Source: Tubulanus polymorphus
Taxonomy: Eukaryota; Nemertea; Palaeonemertea; Tubulaniformes; Tubulanidae
Direction: 5' to 3'
Length of the DNA stretch: 64,000 nucleotides
Assembly: GCF_964204645.1 (NCBI RefSeq)
Contig: NC_134027.1
Location: forward strand, 20,076,485 to 20,140,484
Part shown: positions 24,623 to 37,516 of the stretch, one piece after another
Layout: every line of letters begins with the position of its first letter
Position numbering within the stretch: the first letter of the stretch is position 1
Position numbers and translations under genes: made by a program
Notes under the pieces: generated by a model
What the model was told of the DNA's origin: nothing
Seen by the model: the letters and a program-made list of their open reading frames with translations, nothing else
Database searches by the model: none

Positions 24623-26446
24623 ATCGATCTTAGAAATGACTGTGCAATCAATTCTTTTTTCTTGTGGTGCTCTGCCAATTGATAGATGCTTTTTTCTTGT
24701 TTCATATTGATGCAGGTATCAATCTGCTGCCTGATGAACCTGCATGCCCGCATGTTTGATAGTCGCATTTTTTTCGATTATTGATCATTCTGGCTCCACT
24801 TGTGGGCAGGACTTTACTTGGGAGATTTATGATTGAAAATGAACTACTATTACCCAAATTTTATCAGGATACTTTTCAAAAAACTATTTTCATTAGTTGA
24901 AACCTAAAGGGGTTGGTTCCAGAATTATACCTGCACAAAGAAGTGCTTTCGAATGCTTGAATTTACATTGCTGTTTACCTCAAAAAACATGCTTTAATGA
25001 ATTTACCTGTCATACATATGGACTCGTAGTATGCCGATTGATCTTTCTGGAATGTTATATTTTCTAAAATCATTTTTAAATCCTCCTTCACGGGGATTTG
25101 AATAGGACGGACTGTATTCCGAGACTCCCACGTTATTCCGATGCAGGGATTTGAATATCTGCGACGTTGTCATGATACTCTGCCTTAATTCTTTGAGGCT
25201 GGGATTTTAAGTTGATGCAGTTGCAATACAGATTTTAGAACATGTTCATCTCGCTTGCAATATTCATTTCAACTGGTTGAACAGAATTGTAAGTTGTAGT
25301 GAATTTGGCAAAGCTACCCTGAAAGGATGTGTCATTAATTGAATATTAAATCGATTTTGTTTGAGAATTGAGATTAACTCTGTATACATAGTTGGAGATG
25401 TATATTTTCAGTTGCATTTAAAAAGAATATCTTAATGTCTTGTACATATTGTACAATGTAATTGTTGTACATAAATGTCAAAAAGTTAGATGTAAATATA
25501 ACGAAATATATTGACAATTTCATTGTTATGTTCGATTTTACAATATCAAGTCGCTGAATCTGGATCATTTAGGGCATCGAATTTTATCCATATGTCCAGA
25601 TTGAAACTCTCCATGCCCTGCTCAAACCGATAGATATTGACTTGTATGAGAATAAGCTATGTCTACACTTGCTTCTTGTACCCGGGTTATGCGTCGACAC
25701 TACACTCGAAACACTGGTTCAATGCAGACTTTTCCGCAAAACCCTTCTTGTAAAAGAAGGATACACTGCATTGAACCTGCGTTCGCGGACAACTGCATTT
25801 TATGTAGTGTAGATGGTAAACCAGTGTTAAATGCAGCGTTTGGCCGCCACAATTGACCTTAAACTACAGATAGCTGAAACTGTGTTATGTGCAGACACTA
25901 CTTGCTGCGAATGCAGGTTTTAGTCGAACCCGGGTTCAACGAGCTGGTGTAGACATGGTTATTAATTTCAATGCCGGATGTGACTACTTAGTTTATAATG
26001 GACAGATTTTCTGCAGCCATGAAAATCATTGTACAGATCTGGAATCTGGGCTCCTTGGAGCAAAATCTTGAGAATTCCAGTTTCCAATGTAACATAAAAC
26101 TTAAGCAGTTAGAATCATTCTGCTTGAATCCCAACTGGAAGTGACTCAACTCGTTTTCCGCAGTATCATTTTGATAGGGATTAGATGTAATGAGTGATGT
26201 GGTTTTTAAACCACCCCACCACCCTCCTCTTCATACAATCTTATTTAATGACCTTCCATCTGTATGTATATTTTGAGAAGCTCCCATCCACCTAATACAA
26301 TGGATTTATAAAACACTGAACACTTTCACTTTTATTGCCATTGACCTTCTGTATTAGTTTTCTGAACTTCGTTTTCTTGCCTCGTCATAGCGAATCAGGA
26401 ATGAGATGCGCAAGTGTTCTATCCTCTTAGGAAGTAGGACTACGTA
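24623..26446. other. TAF3 3' UTR and flank
   Basis: No coding content. The TAF3 mRNA probably ends in the AT-rich stretch before about 25,560, but I see no clear AATAAA there; an ATTAAA occurs near 25,345. The stretch also contains a MITE-like element (25650-25965). Confidence 0.4.
25650..25965. repeat. Short inverted-repeat (MITE-like) element
   Basis: TATGTCTACAC and TACCCGGGTT on the left are mirrored by AACCCGGGTT and GTGTAGACAT on the right. Inside are mirrored pieces ACACTGGTTCAATGCAG / CTGCATTGAACC and GTAGTGTAGATGGTAAACCAGTGT. It is about 310 bp with no coding capacity. Confidence 0.65.
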
Positions 26447-26448
26447 TA

Positions 26449-26895
26449 CAGTCAACCTCGCTCAATTCGTATCTCTTGGGACCATGGTTTTTTCTACGTA
26501 ATTCGTATTTTTTTTTCGATGAATTGTAAAAATCGTAGAACGATTTATCTATTAATTTGTATGAAATACGAATACAAACCTGCTAAAAATTGTTTTCACT
26601 GGCATTGGAAAAAATGCTGTGTGCCATAGCCATTAATTATTTAGACTTCATCGGCGGGAAAATGTGGCCATGGCACGCTCAGAGGCAATGACTGATGAGT
26701 AATTGCTAAGCTCACCAATCGTATTTTCAATCTTTTTTTTAGAAAAGGGACCGTGGATACGGCTACGATTTACAAAGTGCGAATTATCAATGGCAATTAA
26801 AGGGCATAACGTAGGAAAATAATCGGGACCTTTCATTTTATACGAGTTAGCTAGTTATACGAATTAACCAACGATGAATCAAGTGAGGTTGACTG
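26449..26895. repeat. Tc1/mariner-pogo type MITE with TA target duplication
   Basis: Ends CAGTCAACCTCGCTCAATTC and, inverted, CAGTCAACCTCACTTGATTC, each flanked by TA (26447-26448 and 26896-26897). CAGTYRACCTC-like termini are typical of pogo/Tigger elements. The 447-bp interior has no transposase. Confidence 0.75.
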
Positions 26896-27080
26896 TAGTA
26901 ACCTTTCAGCAGAGTGAAAAATAAGGAAGAAATTCAGATGATAAAAAATTTTTTATTTACATTATAAAGTATTCGAACACAATTATTTAACTATTGCATG
27001 TGGCTTATTATTTAATGCCAAGAAGTTGGTGATAAAAATATTCTCCACAAATTCATCTGAAGTTAACGGTTGTTTTAAGG

Positions 27081-30000
27081 TCATACGACTTGAATGCCGA
27101 TAGTTTGAAGAACTTTTTTCTCGGAGTCATTGTGATAAGCGGCAAATATTTCGTAACACGGTTGACTTGATAAAGCTTTCAAAAACTTGGTCAAATATGC
27201 CTGCAAAAAAATATACACAGTGAAATTATTTGACTAGAAAGTTACCGTGGTGAGTGAGATCCTGCCAGGTTGGCTAGTAGCTGGTTTATCGGCACTTTGA
27301 TTTTAATTCTACATTTTAATTAGAATCAAACCGACTTTTCTCCGAATTACTGATGACAAGTGACAACTGTGGATCCTATAATGACCTCAGATATCCTATA
27401 ATAACTTCAGATCTAACGATTTATCGATTGTTACAAATTCTGTCCAAAATAGGACAATTTTGATCATTATATCACCTTCATTTCTATCATTGATTCGAAA
27501 ATGTCTGATTTTGCAATATAATGGGTTTCATGATCATTTTGGAGACTTGGAAACGTCCATTCTGAGATGTACTCCTATGCGACCGGAGAACCTGGTGGCC
27601 TCCGGTCATACTTTATTACTGATCATGTAACCCATTAGAAGCATCCCAAAACCTCAATTAGGCCTTTGTGGAAAATGGTTGGTTTCACATTTATGAGGGG
27701 TTTGATTGCATGATACACAGGCGCGGATTCAGACGGTAGCGCCCTAGGCACGTGCTACCGTCGCGAAAATCTCGTGCCCTTTTTTTCATGCCCAAAGTAG
27801 AAAAGGGCACATTTTTTACAAGACCAGGTAGATAATTTAAACCAAAATGTACATAATTCTTCATGATTTTGTCTTAACCCTATCACTGCTGAGGCCTGTT
27901 TTTGCCATGTGCTGAGCCCTTTTGTCAAAATTTGACTTTTTGAAAAAATAACTGCAATTGATCTATTTTTCACATCATTTTCCGAAAAAAATCACTAGAA
28001 ATCGAAAATGAAAACCAATAAAATGATTTTGGAGAGATGGCTGCACTGTATGGTAATGGGAGTGATATTATGGAACGAACGACAGAATAAAAAAATTCAA
28101 ATTTTAGTTATTATTTTGTTTTTCCCACTGACACGCATGCGCAATCTACAAGATTTTGATGATTTGAAGATTTTGATTTTTATAAGGTTTTTTTGTAAGG
28201 TGCTGACTATTGCTACCTTCATAAATGGTTACCGTAGTCTAAATACCAAACGATATTCAAGTTATGGCACGCCATTGACGACAAGGGACCATTAATTTTA
28301 TTACATATGCACATGCACGGGGAGGGGGTAAAATGATATGTTGTACATATACTGATACATCTATTGTACGAGTAATTCCTGAGACAAAAAACTACTGATA
28401 CAGTGATGTGACGAAAGGCTCAAAAGCCATAAGCTGAAAACTAATAACTATATTACGATACTCAGTACTACTGATCTAATATCAATATAAAATTCACTGT
28501 GAATTTGTCTGAAATCATATTCTTCTTTGCATTGTTGTCTACTTTTCATCTGCACCTGAAGGTAGGCCTTCATACATAATACATATGTTGAACGCAATTG
28601 ATATGAGACTACACATATGTCCGTGCGCAGGAGTAGCTTTAAACATTATGCTTGCGAACAGGAGGAGGGGATGTAAACAAGAGCCCCAAGGGGCAATATG
28701 GCCAGTCTGTCCAGCTTTTCATAAGATGGCAAATGATGCATTCTGTGGGTTAGATTTGTACAAATACACTCCCAGCTCGATAGACTATAGTCAATCCCAG
28801 GCTAATAATTTACACAATTCAATCGTGCTTTCATAAGTAGCGACTGGAGCTGGTAGGAACAAATACCGCAGATAAATCATTTCCCTTGGTCTTATTGATT
28901 TGAATGCGGAATAGAATTAAATTTTTTGAAATTTGCTCAATCAAACAAAATTGAATTGGATTTGCTTTCCATGAAGAATTATTAATTTCCAAAAAATCTA
29001 CTCTTCTTTCATGGAATTTTTTTTAGGGCCAATTTAGGTCAGCCTAAACATGGCTCATTTCTATCTTTCTAAAATGCATGATGCAACAGCCAAAAAATTG
29101 ACTTAGTTATATAACAAAGTGGTTTAGCTGCCTAGAAAAAAATATTTTTGAAATAATTTATATCTTGGGGGTTATCTGGACCCCCAAATATGGTATTGCG
29201 CAATGTCATTTTTATAAAAAAATACACATTCTGTGATGTTCAGTGACCCCCCGAAAATATAAAAACATCCCAAATGAAGATTTCCTCAATAGAAGATGAT
29301 AAGGGACATAGATACCCATCAGCCAGAAAAATTTTGGCTGACTTGGGGTCCACAAGGGTCCAAGGTCAAAGGTCATCAAAAGGTCATGCAATCGTTGGGT
29401 GAAGAACATGTATACTTGTGCTATTCTGTAACCCAAAATATGATAGGAATAAACTCTGAATCAATCTTTTTATGTTGACAACAGGGAAATGATGCTGCAG
29501 ATGTTGAAATCCAATGGGCCTGTACCATTTTAGACCCCCAGGGGTCGAGAAAGCCCCCAGAAATATAGCTCGCCCAACAAAATAATATGTAAAAATTCAT
29601 ATAGTTTATCCAAATAAACTAAAATTTACAGTCACAGATGTTTGAAATCATGGTTTGTACTATCTAATTGTGTGGAATTGGTTGAAAGAGGTTATAGGAT
29701 GCAGGTGTGGGTTATTTCTGCACGTCTCGCAAAAGTAGGTCGCCTCTCACAGTGCTTTGTGCTATCTCTGTCACTAATTGTAAATGAGGTCAAATCAATA
29801 ATTCGACCGCAGCTGTGCGTTGAAAAGTGTATATCATGTTCAAAAAACATTCATAGTACATACTAAACACTGCCTAGTTGCATCCATCTGCCATCTATTT
29901 GAATAAGGCAGCGATAAAATTTGAGCCGGCACTCTGCAGGGCCCCGACATAAATTGAAAAAAAGTTGACCCAGCACACTGCCGGAATTGACATGGAAAGA

Positions 30001-32680
30001 GCTAAAGTTCAATAAAGTAAAATTGAATTGGATTTGATATTTTTTTGCAAAATAAAATTTGATTGAATTTGCAGTTCGCGCACATGGCTAATTAGGATAT
30101 CAAGGTCATCCATCAGATTTAAGAAAAAGTTATTTTTCCCGGACTTTGCACAATTGTCAATGATATTATCTGTAGTGAAAATAAAAATATTCCTCCCAAA
30201 AACCAAATCCAATAAAGATTTCACAGAAATCAATATTGAAATACAATTTTAGACCTTGGAATAAAACTCGGAAGTGAAACGGTAGATGATCCCGCGGGTT
30301 CTCGTGAACACCTGCTGATCTCTGCGGCTAAGCCAATCGTAGAGGAGTCTTTACCTTCTGATTGACTTTTAAAACAGATATTTTTGCCATCAGATTTTCG
30401 CGAAAAAGCTCATATAAATTTTAACGAGGCCCTTTTTCAAAATTCAGCTTCATAGGGGTTGGAGAATGGATAATGCTCTAATGAATGATTTGTATGAATA
30501 TATGCTCAGTTGCACAGTCAAAGGAGCCTTTACTCTGGAAACCATGTCATTTAAATTCGCTCCATTTGTATAGTAATAGGCTCAGCTTACGGCTGGTCTA
30601 AAAATAGGAATTTTATGCTTATGTAATAAATTAATGGTCCCTTAGGGTACAAGGGCTAAATGCTAAATAGAGAATTGAGTCATGCCCTACCTGAAGGTCA
30701 ACTTCAGAGATCGGATCTTGTAGAGCATCGGGGTCATCTTCGCCATTATCATCGTCATCGTATTCTACAGAAATAAATAGATATGTTGCTAGCGAAACCG
30801 TTCCAGTTAAACAGAGGCCTGCAACAATCATGACCACTAATAATGCAATAGGATCCAATGAGTGATCATTCTAAGGTACATGTCAGCACTGGATACAGAC
30901 TGTATTGGGCAGCACAGAGCAGAGATCGTTATCATGATGAATTGGTTTAAGAAAATTAGTAATTTATCGTGCAGGATGCAAAAATTATTTGAGACAATCG
31001 ACTCTGGGAGAAATGATTAATGCGTTTAAAGGTAGTCTGTACAATCATGACTTTCATACCATCCATTGATCTAAGGAACTTACCATAACCCGCAGCCTCA
31101 GCGTATTGTCGCAGTAAACTTTCTAAACTACATTCTCCATCTTCAGCACCATCTTCATCTTCCCAATCCTTCACAAAAAATACATTGATTGACTTCAAAT
31201 TTTCATTAGCAATACTGGTAGTTACCACACAAACAAAAGAAATAGAAATGCAATTCAAAATGAACTAACTTATAGTCATAGTCAAAGTTTGAGAGTATTT
31301 CTAAGGCCCTAAATGAATAGAAACTACTCAAGATGATTTGAAACTAGAGGACTTACATCATCAGCATCATCTTCATCCACCTCATCATCATCGCCAGCTG
31401 GCTGATTGGTAAATGTATTCTCTAATTGATTCGATAGTTCGTGAATTAAAAGTTTGTACATTTTCACAAGCAGTGGTATTTTTGTCCATTCCTGCGGAGC
31501 TGCAAATATATGAATACTTATTAATAATGTCATTCTCAAATTAGATGTACGTACATTTACTTGCTTTATGCATCCACTGCCCGTAATTACTCATACTGAT
31601 GAAATGTTTTTCAAATTGATTTTTTCATCAAAATTTGCTATTTCCGTCATAATATTCGATCAAATTACAGTCATGTCTCGATACACCACCAGCCTTGCTT
31701 ATCGCCAACAATTTTCAAAATACAGAATACTTGTGTCTCTTACGTATTACAAAAATCCCCATTTATCGCCCTCCACATACCGCTACCGCCAATAAATCTT
31801 CTTAGTACATCATGGAATAACCAAAATCCCATGAAGCTAATGTGAACAAAGTCATTAATGGAATATACACTATCGTCAACTACGTACCCGCACTACAGAC
31901 AAGATTATATTTTTGATATTTACATATCAACTCTTTCATACCACAGGGCCAGAAAATCAAGCTATATGCAATCTTGATGAGAAATGTTGAAACCTAGCAA
32001 CAAGTGGTCAATCGGCAATCGCTTCAGAAAATACTCAAGTATACATCGCAGTTTTTACTTTGTTCAAAAAGCTGTTTATTTTTGAAGGTATTTAGACGCA
32101 AAATAATGGCCAAAAATCTATATACAATTTAAATAACTTCATCAGAACTAATAGTCAATCAGGATAACAATTCCGATGAATCTGAAAAATAGCCATAGTG
32201 ATTGGTAGGATGATAGAAAAAGGTCAGAGGCATCAATTCAAGACAACATTTTTCAGGGTTGCAAATATGCTGATATTTTAGCTGAGAGCCCAAGTTCTGA
32301 GGACACACATTGTCCAGCACCACAGGGTTCACAGGGTTGAATTCTGGAAAATTGGAAATTTAGGACATTAAAAACTTACACGTAGCCGATTTCGACCGGG
32401 TTCGGATTCCTTCGACGCCACAAACAATCGGATCACCATTCACATCTATTCCCTGCATTCTTGAATCGTTTGTGTTGATCGTGTGCTCAAGCAGTTTACC
32501 GAGGGCGACTGTGCTGACTTTTTGCTCGTACGACCCATAAAATAAATGCTGTTTGCTGCACCATTCGTTCAGCACAAATTCCAATGCTGGTCGACCTGTT
32601 GGGTCAGGTACGTTCGTCAAAAAATTTAAAACCGCCTCCATTTGTGTGTGCATCAAATGTGCGAACACGAGCACCAAACT
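27081..32680 (-). CDS. IPO9: Importin-9, C-terminal five exons (5' part not in view)
   Basis: Minus-strand exons 32680-32380, 31499-31357, 31168-31084, 30764-30691 and 27200-27081 join in phase to about 240 residues. They match the end of importin-9 (human 1041 aa): FAHLMHTQ and [12 protein letters not shown], then [30 protein letters not shown], an acidic region ([22 protein letters not shown]) and the C-terminal [14 protein letters not shown] before TGA. Importin-9 is a beta-karyopherin that carries core histones, actin and some ribosomal proteins into the nucleus. The acidic part lies near the histone-binding surface in the family. A TTTATT on the plus strand at about 26951 gives AATAAA for the minus transcript. 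The first exon seen begins in phase 0 after a good CAG acceptor, so more exons must lie upstream; none is recognisable in the remaining 31 kb. The gene ends 2.5 kb from TAF3's stop, converging with it. Confidence 0.9.
27201..28677. other. Importin-9 last intron, 3' part
   Basis: Non-coding. No recognisable repeat end or gene; only short chance frames. Confidence 0.35.
28678..30598 (+). repeat. Dispersed element Y, copy 1, in the last importin-9 intron
   Basis: Starts CAAGAGCCCCAAGGGGCAAT and ends CTCAGCTTACGGCTGGTC, flanked on both sides by TAAA. The start matches 37517 and the 3' 590 bp match 38583-38870 plus 39590-39878. Part of the body (28831-28960) also matches 47795-47945. It has no long open reading frame and no clear terminal inverted repeats. 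Confidence 0.6.
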
Positions 32681-32799
32681 CTGGATGAGAAATGAAAAAA
32701 GAAAAGAAATAAGAACATTTTCTTGTATTCAGAAATAACAAGTCACAATAAAGCACTGCAGCGATAACAAGTTAGTATCCAAAAAGAGGCTTAACAGCA

Positions 32800-35408
32800 T
32801 TAACCCTTATCGTCCCATGTTCGACTATAGTCGAATCCAATTGTTGTCAGTTTAATTTCCATGTTCGACTATAGTCGAATCATGAACACCCGCTACATTG
32901 CCTCGAGATTCTCCGGCATGCGGCGCTGGATCCGCGTTTTAGACAGTGCCTAGTATAGACGGCGTCCCGGTCGATTAGCCGCCGTAAAAATTTTACGAAG
33001 TTGCAATTCAAAGTTTTGGAGTATTTCTACGTGAAAAAATCATGAATGTTAGCCAGGTATTAGATGAAATTTTCGCAGATGATGACTCTGGAGATGACGA
33101 TTTGCCGTCTGATTCTGGATATAGCGAGGAACATGATGAATCCCAGTCAAATGTTTCTGATAATGACGACAATTATGCATCAGATGAGGACAATCCACTG
33201 CCTCCCCCGTCTCCCCCACCTGCCCTAGCCCCTGATTCTGGTAGTGATCATGACAGTGGCAATCAATCTGATAATCAAGATGATCGTGGCAGGCCTAGAG
33301 GTAGAATTATTCCCCCTAATAGATAGAGAAGCAGATCCAGATCTCCTGTTAGGGTTCCCGCTAGGCCTAGAGGCAGGGGAAGGGCTGCTCCAGCTAGAGG
33401 AAGAGGAAGAGGAAGAGGCAGGGGTCGCGGCCGTGCAGTTCCAAATGCGCCATTGCTAGATAACTGGCAGGACCACGACGGGACTATGCCAGATTGGTTG
33501 CAGAATACACCAAATCAAGGAAAGCCTGTAGTTGATACTACAGGGTACACTAAAAAGGATTTTTTGAACCTAACATTATCGCCACATATAGTTGACAAAT
33601 TAGTAATGGAAACAAATCGTTACTTCGACCAGTATGCCGCTGGACAAAATGCAAAAGAATCTGTGGTGAATTCATGGCAGCCCGTTACTCATCAGGAAAT
33701 GAATGCTTTTTTAGCAATTATTATAGTTGCAGCAACGTGCAGAAAAGATCCTTTCAAACATATGTGGAGTACCAACTGGATGATTGAAATGCCTGGTATA
33801 AGGTCGGTTATGTCAAGAAATAGGTTCCAGGATATATTGAGGTTTCTACACACTGTGGACAATACACAGGCTGTACCACAAGGTCAGCCTGGATATCATA
33901 GGTGTTTTAAAATCAAATCTTTCAGTCAAGATTTAGCAACCGCTTGGCAGAAAGCGTATAATCTTGAGAAAAACATATCAATAAATGAATGTATGGTGGC
34001 CTTCAAGGGACGTATTCATTTTATGCAATATATGCCCAAAAAACCCAAGAAATGGGGAATGAAAGCTTGGGTGCTTGCAGGCAGTGGAACTGGATATGAA
34101 TATGACTGGAAGCTATATTCTGGGAAAGATGGTGACCTTGTAGAGAAAGACTTGAGTTCGAAAGTAGTCAAAAATCTTGTGGCCGGACTTCCACATGGTC
34201 ATGTACTGTACACGGACAACTTTTATTCAAATGTAGCATTATTTGAGGATCTAAAAACAATGGGGATAGGTGCATGTGGAACGGTGAAGTCCAACAGAAA
34301 GAGAAACCCTCCCGAAATTCAAAGATTTAACGAAAAGACTAGTGAGCGAATTCTTCGTGAAATTTCCCCTATCTATAAATATAATGGAAACGTTTTAGCC
34401 ATCGGATGGATGGACAAACGCCCAGTTTGTCTGCTTTCAACTATTCATTCATCAGATACTGTAAAAAAGCGTGTTCGTGACAGACGCCAACAAAATGGAT
34501 ATAGAGAAGTTGATAAACCCACCGCGGTAAATGATTACAACTTTTTATGGGAGGAGTTGATCGATCAGATCAAATGAATTCGTACTTCAGTGTTACTCAA
34601 CGTACGGTCAAGTGGTGGAAAAAGGTATTATTTCACCTCATTGTCACTGCGATTACAAATGCTTATCTGCTGTATAAGTCAGCGACAGCTAACCCCAGTG
34701 AACATCATGACTTTTTGTTAGATTTAGCAAAAGAACTTTTGGAGGGATACTTGAGGACCCGTCCGACAGTTGTCCCAGCAGGTGATAATGAGATGCGTCT
34801 GACTGAAAGACATTTCCTCGAAAAAGTTGACCAGAAACCTAACTGCGCTGTATGTACAAAGAGAGATCCAGTGAACCCAAAAAAATACCTTAGACGGAAA
34901 CAGTATACGGCTACGATTTACAGTATACAGGTGTTCCTAAAGTTGGACTATGCGCTGTGCTGTGTTTTGAAATTTTTCATCACAGAAGCACTATGTACGG
35001 TACTATGAACGCCATTTCCTCCAATAAGAAAGGTAATGATATTAATATTTCTCTATTTTTATTGTCACATATGTAATTTAGATCACATTTTGCAGTGCAG
35101 TTAGCATTTATTTCTGATTTTACAGACATTATAAATTTTTCCCACAAAATTCGGCAAATTTCATACATTTTATACAAAAAACGTCGAATTTTATCAAATT
35201 TTCTTTTGTCAAATCTAAAAACATCATATACCATAAGAATCTGCAGAATGTGCTCTAGTAAGTTTTCTTTTACAGCTAAAGGCTAGGAGCAATAGTTTTT
35301 GCACTAGAGGAATTTGAAGTTAGGTACTAATTTTGGTCTATTGTTGCAATGTACAGCCGGGATCCGTGGTAACCAGTGTCAATGTACAGCTGGGTGCGAA
35401 AGGGTTTA
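32800..35408 (+). mobile_element. piggyBac-type DNA transposon, copy 1
   Basis: Left end TTAA (32800-32803) followed by CCCTTATCGTCCCATG. The right end reads inverted CCCTTTCGCACCCAGC next to TTTA (35405-35408), probably a mutated TTAA. Just inside the left end the palindrome TTCGACTATAGTCGAA occurs twice, at 32820-32835 and 32864-32879. The right subterminal region has a direct repeat of TGTACAGCYGGG. The element sits about 120 bp upstream of the first visible importin-9 exon, in opposite orientation. Confidence 0.85.
33042..35008 (+). pseudogene. piggyBac transposase (DDE_Tnp_1_7 family), decayed
   Basis: The N-terminus is acidic, then Arg/Gly-rich (RGRGRGRG), followed by the catalytic region LSPHIVDKLVMETNRYFDQY, MEMPGIRSVMSRNRF-like helix, NFYSNVALFEDL and GGVDRSDQ. 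There is one in-frame TAG at 33324-33326. The frame shifts near 34545, just before the third catalytic Asp, and again in the Cys-rich C-terminus. The first catalytic Asp of the DDD triad is replaced by Asn (SINECMV; codon AAT at 33984-33986). The second (TDNFYSN) and third (GGVDRSD) are present. The enzyme cannot be active as read. Length and motif order fit a full piggyBac transposase of about 600 residues. Confidence 0.88.
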
Positions 35409-35418
35409 GTTCACTTTT

Positions 35419-37069
35419 GGGTCATTCTCCGCTAAATGTGAAAACGCGTGTCCCTGGACATTTAACGTTAGAATAAAAATTGTGAATAATTTTTGATTTT
35501 TTTTTCACCTGTGTATGATCATTTAGATATATGCTTTTAATTCATGTACTTTTTATGACATTCATTTATGAATAAAAATATATTTTTCAATTTAAAAAAC
35601 CCATGGGCATCCATTTTAGCGTGCCCCCAACGAACCCAATCCAGTTTATTAACTATATTTAAAAAACACCAACATATTTGAAGTTCATATTTTATGGTTA
35701 TATCCTAAGATAAATGATTTAGAAAAACAATGAGAAAAGTCAATACCCATTACCAAAGGATTTGAGCCGTTTTTTAGAAAAAAAATTCCTTAAAAAACCT
35801 TTCCCTCATTTTCGTTCATCTCCGTCACGCTGGATCTTAGGCAACTCTAAGCAAGCGAGAAAAACAAAAAAATCGTCAAAGTCATGTGGAACGTACCATA
35901 CGGCGCCATTTTCAAAAATACTGACCACGGTTAGACGTTGAAGGTAAGAATAACAGCATTATATCATGATATTTCATTGGAGACGGCGTGTATGTTAATT
36001 CATCATCATCATCTCCGAACGTAGTAATATGAAGAGACGTGATCGACAGTGGAAAAAGTCACCGGCACACGATAAATAATTGTGTCAATATTGAATAATC
36101 ATTAACCCTTTCATCTCCGTCACATTCATCTCCGTCACATTTCAGTAGTCAATATTTGTGACGGAGATGAAAGGTTTTGTGACGGGGAAGAAAAAAAAAC
36201 GAAACGGCTTGTTTTCATGGATGATTTAATTTATTTTGATAAGAGATAACAAGTAAAAATAATGTCAAACTACTACTGATATAGATCAACTGTTTATCGT
36301 CTCAAAAACATGGTTCTTACCAATGCTGAAAGGGCAAAACGCTACAGAGAAAAGAAAAAGAACAGTGATCCTGCATATGTCGAAAAGGAATCGAAGAGAA
36401 AACGTGAGGCGTATGTGCCCATCGCGGAACGCTCAAATCGAGAAATCCGTCGTACGCGCCGGCACTGGCGGAAATTAAAAGAGGTCATGGAATGTTCATC
36501 TCCGTCACATAAATTCATCTCCGTTACGATGAACAAAAATAGATTTTCTCAAGTAATGGAAATACTTACGTAAACAGAAATTGCATGACAAAATAAAATG
36601 AAATAAACGCATTTCAGTGACAATGGCATGATTAAATTTTTTGTAAACAGACATGTGAAAATAACTCAATATGCTTAAAACGGTTGCTTACTACAAATTA
36701 CCATATTCCTTAACTTTGGCCCCAAAATACTGCACTTATGAAAATCGATATAATATTTGGATTACACCTGAAATATTGTTTTCTTAAAGTACTCTAATGA
36801 AGTAATCTTATTATATGGATAGTTCTCGAGGAATGGATTATAGGCAATATTTATTCAATTATGGATAACCGTGACGGAGATGAATGGGGTCGTGACGCCA
36901 TATGTTATAGTGACGTCATAGAGGTCAGTTAATGGTCATTCAGCACTGCTGAGCAATGTGAAAGAGTTTTATCTTAAATTACAAAAAATAGTATTTGTTC
37001 ATGAAACTCTGAAACAAAAATATTGTGAAGTACTAACTACAAGTTTTCATATTTAGCGGAGAATGACCC
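35419..37069 (+). mobile_element. 1.65-kb DNA element with 27-bp inverted repeats and TTTT duplications
   Basis: Termini GGGTCATTCTCCGCTAAA (35419) and the same sequence inverted at 37069, with one mismatch in 27 bp. TTTT flanks both ends (35415-35418 and 37070-37073). The interior carries many copies of TCATCTCCGTCAC in both orientations (near 35816, 36113, 36127, 36158, 36497, 36513 and 36868). A 4-bp duplication fits Sola-like superfamilies, but the family is not established. It lies 11 bp beyond the end of piggyBac copy 1. Confidence 0.8.
36310..36573 (+). CDS. Small basic protein with AERAKRYREKKK motif, inside the TTTT-flanked element
   Basis: An 87-residue frame. Residues 5-60 are rich in Lys/Arg with the pattern AERAKRYREKKKN and ERSNREIRRTRRHW. 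Similar N-terminal stretches occur in transposon-encoded DNA-binding proteins of invertebrates, but I cannot name a family. The frame soon runs into copies of the TCATCTCCGTCAC motif, so it is probably the first exon or a remnant of a longer protein. Confidence 0.45.
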   Translation: MVLTNAERAKRYREKKKNSDPAYVEKESKRKREAYVPIAERSNREIRRTRRHWRKLKEVMECSSPSHKFISVTMNKNRFSQVMEILT

Positions 37070-37516
37070 TTTTAAATGATGTATCATCTTCGGGATGTGT
37101 ATCTTTCTTTAAAAGAAATCCGTATATTTCTAGACCATTCTACATTGACCCTGTTCTTCCAATACTGAAAAAGCGTATTTGAGTATCAAAAGGAAACTTC
37201 TTTTTATGCCTTAATGAGCTACACCTCCGCTAATGCAGATGTGGAGCTGAATCTGATGTAAATGAGGGCCATCATCAGTCGAAACCGCTAGTGGCATTTA
37301 TGCCTTCTGCTGACCCTTGGGGAATAACGAGTACTGAATCCAGGAAGAAAGCCACTAAATATTTGGATGGATATATGAAAGCTGTGGGTACTGGAGTGTG
37401 TAATGGGTAGTGTAGTGTGATCTGTGTGCATTTGTGGCCAGCACACAGATCACATTGTTCATTGGGGTTTAGTCCAGGACTCGCGAGATTTTCAACAACA
37501 CGGAAGTAACGTGTAA

